A DNA stretch of 64,000 nt from positions 62,001-126,000 of the forward strand of contig NZ_JH126468.1 in the NCBI RefSeq assembly GCF_000225705.1, read 5' to 3'. Both the position numbers and the translations under genes were made by a program. Positions 1-8,678 of the stretch are shown here, piece after piece. Under the pieces are notes generated by a model. It had not been told where the DNA came from, did not search any database, and was given only the letters and a program-made list of their open reading frames with translations. Within the stretch, counting starts at the first letter, position 1. Every line of letters begins with the position of its first letter. The DNA is from Collinsella tanakaei YIT 12063 (GTDB taxonomy: Bacteria; Actinomycetota; Coriobacteriia; Coriobacteriales; Coriobacteriaceae).

Positions 1-593
1 AGAGCGCATAGTCGAACAAATCTCCTAAATGCAGCTAGATTCCTTACGTCAAGGTACTCGGCTACATCTCTTTCAACATATGTATCAAGATAGCTGGAGA
101 AAAACATCGAGGCGGGCATCCCTGTGCTCAATAGGCGCGGATAACCGCCCGAGAACATAAAGCTCTCGGGACTGCACGCCGGGTTATAATCACGGCACTC
201 TTCATACGAAACAGAAAGCAATTTGAGCAAGCCGACCCTTCCCGCCAGCGACTGGCCGATGCGCTTAGTGAGCAGAAAGTTCTGCGAACCCGATAAGATA
301 TATTGCCCCGCCTCACCACGCTCGTCCGACACTACCTGAATAACTGAAAACAACTCGGGAGCATATTGCGCCTCATCGATGATTAGTTTTGACGGACGAG
401 TTCGAATGAACCCCACAGGATCTTCCAATGCCTCGCGGCGCAGCTGCGGGTCTTCAAGATTGGCATAAGCGTAAGCATCAAAAACACTCTTGACCAATGT
501 CGACTTGCCGCTCTGACGAGGACCGGTTACCGAAAGGACTGGAAACCACTGCGCTTGCGCCCGCATCTGATCCGCCATGATTCGATTAATCAT
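1..593 (-). CDS. AAA_14 (DUF4143-type) ATP-binding protein, partial
   Basis: The frame opens at an ATG whose first base is 593 and runs off the left edge, so about 197 N-terminal residues are visible. They show a Walker A motif (TGPRQSGKST, residues 23-32), a Walker B (LIIDEAQ, 70-76) and SGSQNF at 101-106, the pattern of AAA_14 ATPases that normally end in a DUF4143 nuclease-like domain lying outside the window. The biological role of this family is not settled; members are scattered singly in gut bacterial genomes. Nothing nearby suggests an operon partner. Identity is firm at family level only, and whether the gene is intact cannot be seen. Confidence 0.8.
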   Translation of the reverse strand, partial: MINRIMADQMRAQAQWFPVLSVTGPRQSGKSTLVKSVFDAYAYANLEDPQLRREALEDPVGFIRTRPSKLIIDEAQYAPELFSVIQVVSDERGEAGQYILSGSQNFLLTKRIGQSLAGRVGLLKLLSVSYEECRDYNPACSPESFMFSGGYPRLLSTGMPASMFFSSYLDTYVERDVAEYLDVRNLAAFRRFVRLCA

Positions 594-824
594 ACGTATC
601 CTCACCAGTGCCTTTCTCCAGGATTATGCATTAGTTATTTCCATAATATTACATTAGAGAATTCCAGAATTCGACATTAGGCTACTTTACGGCCTCCCGC
701 CGCTCCGCCTTGTCAGACCGCAATGCGACAAAAACGACGCCTCTCCCTCTGACGCGCATGCTCATGCCCCACTCCCATCACCCAACTCGATGCCCATATC
801 GTTCATCGGCATTGCAAACAAAAA
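594..824. other. Non-coding stretch between the AAA ATPase and the ppc terminator
   Basis: No convincing gene is seen here. The part next to 593 must carry the promoter of the ATPase gene and is AT-rich around 630-670, including two GAATTC copies separated by two bases (about 659-672). The overlapping open frame on the plus strand is low-complexity antisense sequence. Confidence 0.5.
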
Positions 825-856
825 GAGCCCGGACGCCTCCAAAGGCACCCGGGCTC
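825..856 (-). terminator. Rho-independent terminator of ppc
   Basis: GAGCCCGG (825-832) pairs with CCGGGCTC (849-856), with a further GCCT/AGGC pairing inside. On the minus strand the hairpin is followed by a run of T (818-824). It lies 69 bp beyond the ppc stop codon. Confidence 0.85.
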
Positions 857-924
857 AATTGCGCAAGCGTACAATTTGACGTTCAAGTCGCACGTGATCC
901 ACATGCGGACGAGGGACGAGGGTA

Positions 925-3708
925 TTACCCCGTGTTCTGGAGACCTGCGGAGACACCGGTCACGGTGGCGAGGATCAGGCTCATGTACTCGGCCTTAGCC
1001 TCCTCGGACAGCTCGTCCTGGTTCATGCGGACCTCGCGCAGAGCGCGGACCTGCGCCAGCGACAGGGCATCGACAAACGGATTGCGCACGCGGACGGCGC
1101 GACCCAGCACGCGGCGCTTCTCAAGCGGCCAGGTGCTACCGGTGATGGCGAGCGTCCACTTGCGAGTGAGCTGCATCTCCTCGAACACCTTGGTCGCCAA
1201 GTCGTCGCGGTCGCCTAGGGCCAGGTACATCTTGGCGATGCGGAAATCGGTCTTTGCGATGGACATCTCGATGTTATCGATGAACGTGCTGAAAAGGGGC
1301 CACTCGGCATATGCCTGCTGCAGCAGCTCCAGGTCGCCCAGGGCCTCGCATGCACTGCCCAGACCGTACCACGCGGCCAAGTTGATGCGCGCCTGGCTCC
1401 AAGAGAAGACCCAGGGAATGGTGCGCAGGTCATCCAGCGATTTAGCGCCCAGGCCGCGCTTGGCCGGACGGCTACCAATGGGCAGCAGGCCAACCTCGGT
1501 CAGCGGGGTCACGGTGGAGAACCACGGAGTGAAGTCCGGGGTGTTCAGCAGATCCAGATAGGTGTTGTGCGCCACATCGTTCAGACGCGCCGCCATATCG
1601 GCGAAGCGCTCGGTGGTCTGGGTGTTGGTGCGCTCAACGGACGGCGCGGAGTTGAGCAGCGTTGCCGCCGCGACGCTCTCCACGTGGCGCTGTGCCAGCG
1701 CCGGGTTGCCGTAGCGAGCGAAGATGACCTCGCCCTGCTCGGTTGGCTTGAAGAAGCAGTTGACCGAACCCGCGGGCTGAGCCAGGACGGCGCGGTTGGC
1801 AGGACCGCCACCACGACCCACGGCACCGCCGCGGCCGTGCATCAGCACCAGGTCGATGTCATTGCGCTCCGCCCATGCGGCGATGCGGGCCTGCGCGGAA
1901 TGCAGGGCCAGCGTAGCCGTGGTGGGGCCGGCGTCTTTGGACGAGTCGGAGTAGCCCAGCATGACCTCGAGGCGGCGGCCGCTCTGCTCCAGACGGCGCT
2001 GGACCGCGGGGATCGCGAGCATGTCGTCCAGAACATCGACGCAGTTCTCAAGGTCTTCAAGCTGCTCGAACAGCGGAATAACGTCCACCACGGGCACGTC
2101 CTCCGGATGGGCGAATGCCAGCTGCGCCAGCTCGTAGACGTCGGCGACGTTCTGCGCGCTCTTGGTGAACGAGATGATGTAGCGGCGGGCGGCCTTGATG
2201 CCAAAGCGCTTCTGGATGCTGCCCAGCGCGCGGAAGGTATCGAGCACCTCGCGGGTCATAGGGGCGAGCTCGCCATGGATTCCGTGCTCGCGGATATCGT
2301 CCAGGGCTCTGGTGTGAACCACGGAATGCTGGCGGAACTCGGTCTCGACCATATGGAAGCCAAAGGTCTCCGTCTGCCAGATGATGGTCTGCACCGGCCC
2401 GTATGCCGCGCGGACCGCACCGGACGCGGCGAGAGAGCGCTGGACCACGCGCAGGTCGCCCAAGAACTCCTCGGCGCTGTTGTACATGGTGTCCGCGTTG
2501 CGGGCAACGGTGGCATCCAGGCGCGCGGCCATGACCAGCATGACGGCGCGATGGGGCTCTGACGCGGAGATGGTCATGGCGCGATCGGTGAGGACCTCGC
2601 TCATCTCCACCTGATGGTTCCACAGGTTGAGCAGCTCGTCGGTGGGCTTGGTGTACTTGGCCTCGAGGGTGAGGTTGCGGCCCACGCGACGGCACTTGTT
2701 GGCAAGGGTGGACACCATGTGCGTAGCGAACTTGGCGGCAACCTGACGGCTCACCTTGGCGGTGACGTTGGGGTTGCCGTCGCGGTCGGTGCCAATCCAG
2801 CTACCCGGATGGAAGAATGCGGGGCAAACGGGCGGCACCGTGCCCGCCTTGTCACCCAAGATCCAGTCATCGAAACGACGATAGACCATGGGGATGGTGT
2901 CGAACAGCGTGTTGTCGAAGATGTCGATGATCGTGTCGGCTTCCTCTACCGGCGTGGGCTTCTTGGGCGCCACGGGCGAGGTACGAAGCAGCGCGTCGAT
3001 CTCCTGCAGAAGATGACGCTCGTTCTCCATAAGGTCGGAGCCGCCCAGGCGCGGGCGCTCCGCCAGCAAACGGGAGATGCGGCGGATCTTGCCCTCGACC
3101 GCCTTGCGACGGGCCTCGGTGGGATGCGCCGTGAAGACGGGATGGAACTCGAGGCGGGCCAACAGCTCGTTGGCCTTATCCTCGCCCACCTCATCGATCA
3201 TCTGGCGGTAGGCAACGGTGAGCTCGTTGACCGGATCGACCGCGGAATCGATGGACACGCGGCTCTCGCGCTTGCGCAGGGTCTCGACGCGGTAGTTTTC
3301 CTCAGAGAGGTTCGCCAGATGGAAGAACGTGGTGAAGGCGCGGACGATGATCTGGGCGCGGTCGAGAGACAGCGAGTCGATCAGCTCGATGGCGTCGCGG
3401 AACGCATCGGCGGTAGCGCTCTGAGTGGTAGGGATGCCCTGCTCGTTGGTGGGGTCGCCCGCCGCCTCCTCGCCGGGGTTTCCCTCGTTGGCGGCGATGA
3501 CGCTGGCAAGCAGCTTATCGAAGATGTTGCAGATGTCCTCGTCATACTCGCGCAGGACCTTGCGCTCCAGGCGTACGAACAGCGCCAGGTGGTCGCGGAG
3601 CTCGGCGGGGATATTGATCTCGCCCAAAGCTTCCACGGCGGCGCGCGCCTCATCGATGTCGATGCGACTTACCCTTACGGGCGCCTGGGTTTCTAGATGT
3701 TCTGCCAC
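925..3708 (-). CDS. ppc: Phosphoenolpyruvate carboxylase
   Basis: Carboxylates phosphoenolpyruvate with bicarbonate to oxaloacetate, the anaplerotic entry to C4 acids in the cytoplasm. The 927-residue protein has the usual length and the family landmarks: FTAHPTEARRKA near residue 193 with the catalytic histidine, GSWIGTDRDGNPNVT, the LGYSDSSKDAGP block, the glycine-rich HGRGGAVGRGGGP phosphate-binding loop, and the canonical C-terminal QNTG. I place the start at the GTG at 3708 because GGGGAGG lies four bases upstream; an in-frame ATG 54 bases further upstream has no comparable ribosome site. It is a single gene with its own terminator. The family is often allosterically controlled by aspartate and acetyl-CoA, but nothing in the sequence tests that here. 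Confidence 0.97.
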   Translation of the reverse strand: MAEHLETQAPVRVSRIDIDEARAAVEALGEINIPAELRDHLALFVRLERKVLREYDEDICNIFDKLLASVIAANEGNPGEEAAGDPTNEQGIPTTQSATADAFRDAIELIDSLSLDRAQIIVRAFTTFFHLANLSEENYRVETLRKRESRVSIDSAVDPVNELTVAYRQMIDEVGEDKANELLARLEFHPVFTAHPTEARRKAVEGKIRRISRLLAERPRLGGSDLMENERHLLQEIDALLRTSPVAPKKPTPVEEADTIIDIFDNTLFDTIPMVYRRFDDWILGDKAGTVPPVCPAFFHPGSWIGTDRDGNPNVTAKVSRQVAAKFATHMVSTLANKCRRVGRNLTLEAKYTKPTDELLNLWNHQVEMSEVLTDRAMTISASEPHRAVMLVMAARLDATVARNADTMYNSAEEFLGDLRVVQRSLAASGAVRAAYGPVQTIIWQTETFGFHMVETEFRQHSVVHTRALDDIREHGIHGELAPMTREVLDTFRALGSIQKRFGIKAARRYIISFTKSAQNVADVYELAQLAFAHPEDVPVVDVIPLFEQLEDLENCVDVLDDMLAIPAVQRRLEQSGRRLEVMLGYSDSSKDAGPTTATLALHSAQARIAAWAERNDIDLVLMHGRGGAVGRGGGPANRAVLAQPAGSVNCFFKPTEQGEVIFARYGNPALAQRHVESVAAATLLNSAPSVERTNTQTTERFADMAARLNDVAHNTYLDLLNTPDFTPWFSTVTPLTEVGLLPIGSRPAKRGLGAKSLDDLRTIPWVFSWSQARINLAAWYGLGSACEALGDLELLQQAYAEWPLFSTFIDNIEMSIAKTDFRIAKMYLALGDRDDLATKVFEEMQLTRKWTLAITGSTWPLEKRRVLGRAVRVRNPFVDALSLAQVRALREVRMNQDELSEEAKAEYMSLILATVTGVSAGLQNTG

Positions 3709-3979
3709 GGTGCCTCCCCTTCCATCATTGGGAACGTGACTAACAAAACAAAGGTTGGACAATGCCGAAACGATTATATGCCCGCATTGGTTTACAGAGA
3801 CGACGCTTTAGTTAGCGAAAGCAATCTTTAACGTTTCTCTAAAATCGGCGGACGAGTCGCTTTGTCCGGCAAGCGGCCGATAAAAACAGTAACCGCATGC
3901 CGCTTTCGCCGCAAGCCGTTGAAGGCAAAAACAAGAACCGGCCGCGGGCGCATGGCTCGCAGCCGGAATCGGGATGCAG

Positions 3980-5293
3980 TTACAGGCGGCCCAAAAGCTC
4001 GTCCACAAGCTCCGTGCGGGCGACCAGCTTCTCATCGCCCGTGCCCATATCGCGCAGGCGAACGTTGCCGGAGGCGAGCTCATCCCCGCCAATGACCACC
4101 ATATATGCGGCGCCAACCTTATCTGCCTGCTTGAACTGGCTCTTCAGCGAGCGGCCCTGGTAATCGCACTCGGTACGGATGCCGGCAGAGCGCAGCAGGT
4201 TCGCAAGGGAGAACACCTCGCCGCGCAGCTCGGCACCGGCGTTAGCCACGTAGACGCAGCGCTCGACGTCATCGGCCATCTCTCCGCCAAACGCCTCCAG
4301 GGCGAGCATGGCGCGCTCGAAACCCACGGCGAAACCGACGCCCGGCGTGGGCTTGCCGCCCTCCAGCTCGACCAGGCCGTCGTATCGGCCGCCGCCGCCA
4401 ATGGAGCCAACGCCCGCGCCGGGGGCCTCGACCTCGAAGACGGTGCGGGTGTAGTAGTCGAGGCCGCGCACCAGCGTGGGGTCCTCGACGTAAGCGATGC
4501 CTGCCTCGTCCAGGTACTGCTTGACCTTGGCATAATGGTCGCGGCACTCGTCGCACAGGTGCTCGGGCATGAGCGGGGCGTCCGCCATGACCTGGTGACA
4601 GTGCTCGTTTTTGCAATCAAAGGCGCGCAGAGGGTTGAGCTCGGCGCGCTCGCGGCACTCGTCGCACATCTCGTCCGCATGGTCCAGGATGAACTGGCGC
4701 ACCTTATCGCGATAGGCGGGGCGGCACGCGGGGTCTCCCATGGAGTTGATCAGCAGGCGCAGCTTAGAAAGGTCGAAGCCCAGACGCTCGTAGAAGCGCA
4801 TGAGCATGATGATGCACTCGGCGTCCGCCGCCGGGTCCGGAGCGCCCAGCCACTCGATGCCCACCTGGTGGAACTGGCGCAGGCGTCCCTTCTGCGGGCG
4901 CTCGCCGCGGAACATCGCCTCGGCATAGTACAGCTTCACGGGAGCGGCGCCCTGCGGCACCAGGTTGTTCTCGACCACCGCGCGCACCACGCCGGCCGTA
5001 CCCTCGGGACGAAGAGCCAGGCGCTGCTTGGCCTTGAGCTTTGCGTCGGTGCCCTCCTGCAGCACGCGCTCGAAGTTGGCACCGGAAAAGACGCGGAACA
5101 TCTCCTTGCGGACCACGTCGGTGGACTGGCCGATTCCGTGGACAAAGACGTCCAGCTGCTCGATCGCCGGAGTCTCGACGGCCTCGAAACCAAAGGGGCC
5201 AAATACCTCCGCCGCCACGTCCTGCATCTTCTGCCATGCGCGCATGTCGCGCCCGATAAGGTCCTTGGTGCCCTCAGCCCTCTGTGCCTGCAT
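3980..5293 (-). CDS. hisS: Histidyl-tRNA synthetase
   Basis: Charges tRNA-His with histidine, using ATP. The 437-residue protein is a standard-length class II synthetase: it opens with the KDLIGRDMRAW segment typical of HisRS, has motif 2 around FRGERPQKGRLRQFHQVG, the histidine-specific LVRGLDYYTRTVFEV and GGGGRYDGL segments, and an anticodon-binding C-terminal domain (YQGRSLKSQFKQADK). An insert with several cysteines (CDECRERAE, CKNEHCHQ, CDECRDH) sits between motif 2 and the histidine-specific region, as in many bacterial HisRS. The ATG is preceded by AAGGAAGGA. The gene stands alone; no T-box leader was recognised upstream. Confidence 0.97.
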   Translation of the reverse strand: MQAQRAEGTKDLIGRDMRAWQKMQDVAAEVFGPFGFEAVETPAIEQLDVFVHGIGQSTDVVRKEMFRVFSGANFERVLQEGTDAKLKAKQRLALRPEGTAGVVRAVVENNLVPQGAAPVKLYYAEAMFRGERPQKGRLRQFHQVGIEWLGAPDPAADAECIIMLMRFYERLGFDLSKLRLLINSMGDPACRPAYRDKVRQFILDHADEMCDECRERAELNPLRAFDCKNEHCHQVMADAPLMPEHLCDECRDHYAKVKQYLDEAGIAYVEDPTLVRGLDYYTRTVFEVEAPGAGVGSIGGGGRYDGLVELEGGKPTPGVGFAVGFERAMLALEAFGGEMADDVERCVYVANAGAELRGEVFSLANLLRSAGIRTECDYQGRSLKSQFKQADKVGAAYMVVIGGDELASGNVRLRDMGTGDEKLVARTELVDELLGRL

Positions 5294-5521
5294 GCGACCA
5301 TCCTTCCTTGCAGCTTGCTGCCAACTATTTCTTCGCCCAAGATATGGTTAACGGACGAGTATTTCCAACTGCACCATTATATGTGCTTGCCAAGGCCCGT
5401 TGCCCTGCCTGCGGTATCATACGCTCCAATACTACACGACCCCGCCGCAGCCATAGCAAGCCGCCAGATTTAACTCGCGCCTACGTCTCTGCGAGCGGGT
5501 CCGTTTTACAAGGGAGAAGCA

Positions 5522-6598
5522 ATGCGTCAGTTCAGGAACGATTACAGCGAGGGTGCCGCGCCGGAGATTCTCGACGCGCTGGTCCGCACCAATGCCCAGC
5601 AGACGCCAGGGTACGGCGAGGATGAATTCTGCGCCGCCGCAGCCGACCTCATCCGCGCCATCTGCGGGCAGCCGGATGCCTTTGTGAAGTTCATCCCCGG
5701 CGGCACCGCGGCAAACATCCTTGCCATCTCCGCGCTTACGGACGAGTTCGAGGGGCCCGTTCTCGCTGCAGACGCGCACCCCACCATCCACGAGACGGGC
5801 GCTATCGAAGGCACCGGACGCCGCCTGCTGGCCACCCGCGACCCCTTTGGCATCCTCACCCCTCAGGAGGCCGAGCGCGTCTGGCGCGACATGACGTCCG
5901 GCGGCTGCCATACCACCCGCCCGGGCATGATCTACTTCTCCAACACCACCGAGTTTGGCCACGCATATACCCAAGCGGAGTTTGACGCGCTGTGCGACTG
6001 GGCGCAGTCCCATGATCTCGCCGTCTACGTCGATGGTGCCCGCATGGCTAGCGCCCTCACCTCGCCGGGCTGCGATCTCACCCTTGAGCACCTTGCCGCA
6101 CGCGCCGACGCCTTCACCCTGGGCGGCACCAAGGCGGGCATGCTGTTTGGCGAGGCACTGGTGGTAAACCCGCGTAGCGACCGCGCGAAACGCGCTATCG
6201 ACCGCATCCCCTACCTCACCAAGCGCGCCGGCCTTCTCAACGCCAAGGGCCGCCTGATGGGCGTGCAATACCAGGCCGCCTTCACCGCTCCCGCCGGCGG
6301 CGGCACCATGGACGCCCCTTACTGGCGCTACGCAGCCCAGTCCAACGCCTGCGCCGCCGCCCTCGCAAGCGGCTTGCAGAACGCTGGCTTCGAGCTCTAC
6401 CTCGACGTCACCGGCAACCAGCAGTTCGTCTGGGCCACGCGCGAGCAGGCTGCACGTTTCGCCGAGGCTTGCGGCGCCGAAACCATGGTTGCCGAAGATC
6501 CTACCGGCGCCGATCGCGTGGTGGTGCGCTTTGTCACCAGCTGGGCGACTTGCATGGATGACTGCGAGGAACTCATCGAGTTTGCACGCACGCTGTAG
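5522..6598 (+). CDS. Low-specificity threonine aldolase-like PLP enzyme
   Basis: A fold-type I PLP enzyme of the beta-eliminating lyase/threonine aldolase family, which splits threonine or similar beta-hydroxy amino acids to glycine plus an aldehyde. The 358 residues include FIPGGTAANILA near the PLP phosphate site, YVDGARMASALTS with the aspartate that contacts the pyridine nitrogen, and LGGTKAGMLFG with the Schiff-base lysine. The ATG follows AAGGGAGAAGC, a good ribosome site. It is monocistronic, ends in a terminator and is divergent from hisS. The exact substrate is inferred; other beta-hydroxy amino acids are possible. Confidence 0.85.
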   Translation: MRQFRNDYSEGAAPEILDALVRTNAQQTPGYGEDEFCAAAADLIRAICGQPDAFVKFIPGGTAANILAISALTDEFEGPVLAADAHPTIHETGAIEGTGRRLLATRDPFGILTPQEAERVWRDMTSGGCHTTRPGMIYFSNTTEFGHAYTQAEFDALCDWAQSHDLAVYVDGARMASALTSPGCDLTLEHLAARADAFTLGGTKAGMLFGEALVVNPRSDRAKRAIDRIPYLTKRAGLLNAKGRLMGVQYQAAFTAPAGGGTMDAPYWRYAAQSNACAAALASGLQNAGFELYLDVTGNQQFVWATREQAARFAEACGAETMVAEDPTGADRVVVRFVTSWATCMDDCEELIEFARTL

Positions 6599-6685
6599 CG
6601 TCTTTTCGACCGAGCCCGTTTGTCTTTCCGTTGCCCCGAATACCCTTTTGGCATTAGAGGGCCCTTAAAGCATGCGACATTCCTT

Positions 6686-6716
6686 GGACCAAGGGGGCAG
6701 ATCGCCTCTTTGGTCC
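6686..6716 (+). terminator. Terminator after the threonine aldolase-like gene
   Basis: GGACCAA (6686-6692) pairs with TTGGTCC (6710-6716), extended inward by a GGGGC/GCCTC pairing, and is followed by six T (6717-6722). Confidence 0.85.
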
Positions 6717-6952
6717 TTTTTCACCTTGCAGAGCGCGCCTTTCGCCCGCCCGAATCGACACATTTTCGAGGTTGTGGCGGATGATTGCATTGAAAATGGC
6801 TGCCCGCTTTATATACATTGCAAGTAGCAATTATTCACCTGCGATTTTGTTGGCGTTTAGCGGCAGCTACTCGGCACTTTTTAAAATCGATGCAATTCTC
6901 CTTCACTTTTGCACGGACAGCACGCCTATGCCTCACGCAAGGCCATAATAAT

Positions 6953-7020
6953 GCCCCGTAATAGCGCGGGATGCACTGAGGCGCAACCACGCCGCATGCA
7001 CCCCACGCTATAAACGGGGC
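6953..7020. repeat. 68-nt long imperfect hairpin
   Basis: GCCCCGTAATAGCGCGGG at the left end pairs almost perfectly with the right end, CCCCACGCTATAAACGGGGC, through about 23 base pairs with one bulge and some G-T pairs when folded as RNA. Neither side has a proper T-run. It sits 35 bp past the stop of the flavoprotein gene, so it may act as an mRNA 3' structure or be a copy of a palindromic repeat. Confidence 0.5.
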
Positions 7021-7055
7021 CTTCATACCAGATATCAAACGCCAGGAAACAGGTA

Positions 7056-7676
7056 CTAACGAATAAAGTTGGTCTTGGCGTTATGTACGCGACCGGGATA
7101 GGCGAAGCCGGCATCCCGGCCCGCCTTGATGCAGCGAATCAGCCACGCCATATTGAGGCCCAGCTGCTGCATGGTAGCCAGACCTTCCTCATCCCTCATC
7201 GCCTCTTCCGGCGTATTGCCGTGGATCTGGTTCCAATAATAGGACGAGACAATGGGCATGCCCGTAATGGTGAAATACTTGTTGAGCTGGTCGAACGCCG
7301 CGCTGGCACCGCCGCGGCGGCAGCTTACAACGCTGGCGCCCGCCTTGCCGGACCAATCGACCGCACCCGTATAGAACAGACGGTGCATGGCCGATGTCAC
7401 CTGACCCGATGCGGCGGCGTAGTGGACCGGCGAACCGATCACGATACCGTCTGCCTCGTTAGCGAGCGGGATCAGTTCGTTCACCACGTCATCGTGGACA
7501 CAGCGTCCCGTCTTACGGCATGCGTTGCACGCCATGCAGCCCGCCAGAGGCTTTGAGCCCAACCACACTATCTGCGCGTCGACGCCACCCTCGGCAAGGC
7601 CCTTCGCCACGTACTCCAGCGCCAGGTTGGTGCACCCCTGCCTATGCGGGCTTCCGTTAATAAGCAATGCCTTCAT
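7056..7676 (-). CDS. Flavodoxin-fold NAD(P)H/FMN reductase with cysteine cluster
   Basis: A 206-residue flavodoxin-fold protein of the NADPH-dependent FMN reductase / iron-sulfur flavoprotein type. It opens with MKALLINGSPHRQGCTN, the FMN-phosphate loop, and carries CMACNACRKTGRC near residue 50, close to the compact cysteine motif that holds a 4Fe-4S cluster in iron-sulfur flavoproteins. VIGSPVHYAAASGQ is the second flavin-contact loop. I place the start at 7676 because GGGAGGCAACC stands directly before that ATG, whereas the upstream extension looks unlike the family. The partner is unknown; a role in moving electrons or detoxifying quinones or nitro compounds is inference. The next gene upstream is also redox-related, which suggests a small unit. 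Confidence 0.85.
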   Translation of the reverse strand: MKALLINGSPHRQGCTNLALEYVAKGLAEGGVDAQIVWLGSKPLAGCMACNACRKTGRCVHDDVVNELIPLANEADGIVIGSPVHYAAASGQVTSAMHRLFYTGAVDWSGKAGASVVSCRRGGASAAFDQLNKYFTITGMPIVSSYYWNQIHGNTPEEAMRDEEGLATMQQLGLNMAWLIRCIKAGRDAGFAYPGRVHNAKTNFIR

Positions 7677-7726
7677 GGTTGCCTCCCAAATCTTCTTGCA
7701 TACTCTTTGCTCTGTAGCAGCAAGCG

Positions 7727-8533
7727 CTACAGCAAGTAAGACTTTTGCCGTTTTGCGCACTTGACCGCAAACGCCTTGCGCGCGGCGCCCAGCGCCAGGC
7801 CGCCGCCAATCTCACGCGCCCCGCGCGGACACACGTCGATGCAGCGCATGCAGGATATGCACGTATCCGCATCGGTCTTGGCGGGATCCTCCGCGTCGAT
7901 CGCGCAAACCGGGCACTGGACCACGCAGGCCCCGCAACGCACGCAGAGCTCCTCGTCTACCTGCGGCTTGAACGGAACACCGCCAAACTCCCTATAAGGA
8001 CGGCCACCCGGCACGCTCCCTAACCGAGCATCCCTCGCGCATGCGGCATGAGCAAGTTTGGACGAGGCTTGGCGCGCGAGCTCGTCCACCACGGAGAGGT
8101 CATCTTGATCGGGCCTACCCTGCGCGACGTTGGTCATAAGCGAATGGTGCGCGACCACGGCGGCGGCGCCCACGGGTGCCATCCCCTTGGACTCGAGCAT
8201 GTCCGCCAGCTCGATAAACGTATCGTCCACCGCACGGTTGCCGTACGTTACCAACATGACGGCGGGAGCGTCTACGTGCTCGACCTTGCTCAGTCGCGCC
8301 GCCACGGGTAGAGGGATGCGACCGCCGTACGAAGGCACCGCGACAACCGCCAACTCGTCATCGCCGATGGACGGCACGGCGGACGACGCCGGCGTGATAT
8401 CGTCCACCGCGACCTCAACCTGCATCCCCTGCCGTCCGCATTCCCCGGCAAAAGAATCGCAAAAGCGGCGGGCCACCGTCATGGTTGTCCCCGCGCCGGT
8501 GAATACCAAAGCATGTACGCGCGTTATCTGCAT
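7727..8533 (-). CDS. EFR1-type ferrodoxin: flavodoxin-like domain plus two 4Fe-4S clusters
   Basis: A 268-residue protein with an N-terminal flavodoxin-like domain (VFTGAGTTMTVARRF, then VVAVPSYGGRIP) and a C-terminal bacterial ferredoxin domain with two cluster motifs: CVRCGACVVQCPVC near residue 205 and CISCMRCIDVCP near residue 230. This is the layout of the EFR1 family of cytoplasmic electron carriers in anaerobes. The start at 8533 is fixed by TAAGGAGGAGAAC before the ATG; the much longer open frame upstream has no family similarity. It lies 50 bp before the flavoprotein gene on the same strand, so the two may be co-expressed. Confidence 0.88.
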   Translation of the reverse strand: MQITRVHALVFTGAGTTMTVARRFCDSFAGECGRQGMQVEVAVDDITPASSAVPSIGDDELAVVAVPSYGGRIPLPVAARLSKVEHVDAPAVMLVTYGNRAVDDTFIELADMLESKGMAPVGAAAVVAHHSLMTNVAQGRPDQDDLSVVDELARQASSKLAHAACARDARLGSVPGGRPYREFGGVPFKPQVDEELCVRCGACVVQCPVCAIDAEDPAKTDADTCISCMRCIDVCPRGAREIGGGLALGAARKAFAVKCAKRQKSYLL

Positions 8534-8556
8534 GTTCTCCTCCTTAGATAAAGAAA

Positions 8557-8580
8557 AGAGCCCCGGACAACCAGAGCTCT
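8557..8580 (-). terminator. Terminator of the DMT permease gene
   Basis: AGAGCCCCGG (8557-8566) and CCAGAGCTCT (8571-8580) form a tight stem with a four-base loop and G-T pairs in RNA. On the minus strand it is followed by TTTCTTT. Confidence 0.8.
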
Positions 8581-8678
8581 TCAATAGTACTTCTTTCGCT
8601 CGCATCATGGGAAACCGCGCCGCCGCGATTGCGCTGCATTGCAAACGCCGCCCTAAAACGCCGCCCACGCGCTCTTCG

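Noticed and set aside
710-1561. Plus-strand open frame opposite the end of ppc
   Set aside because: Antisense to PEP carboxylase and crossing its terminator; no domain is seen.
6835-7038. Short minus-strand frame near the 68-nt hairpin
   Set aside because: It runs through the hairpin, has no ribosome site and codes for a composition unlike real genes of the window.
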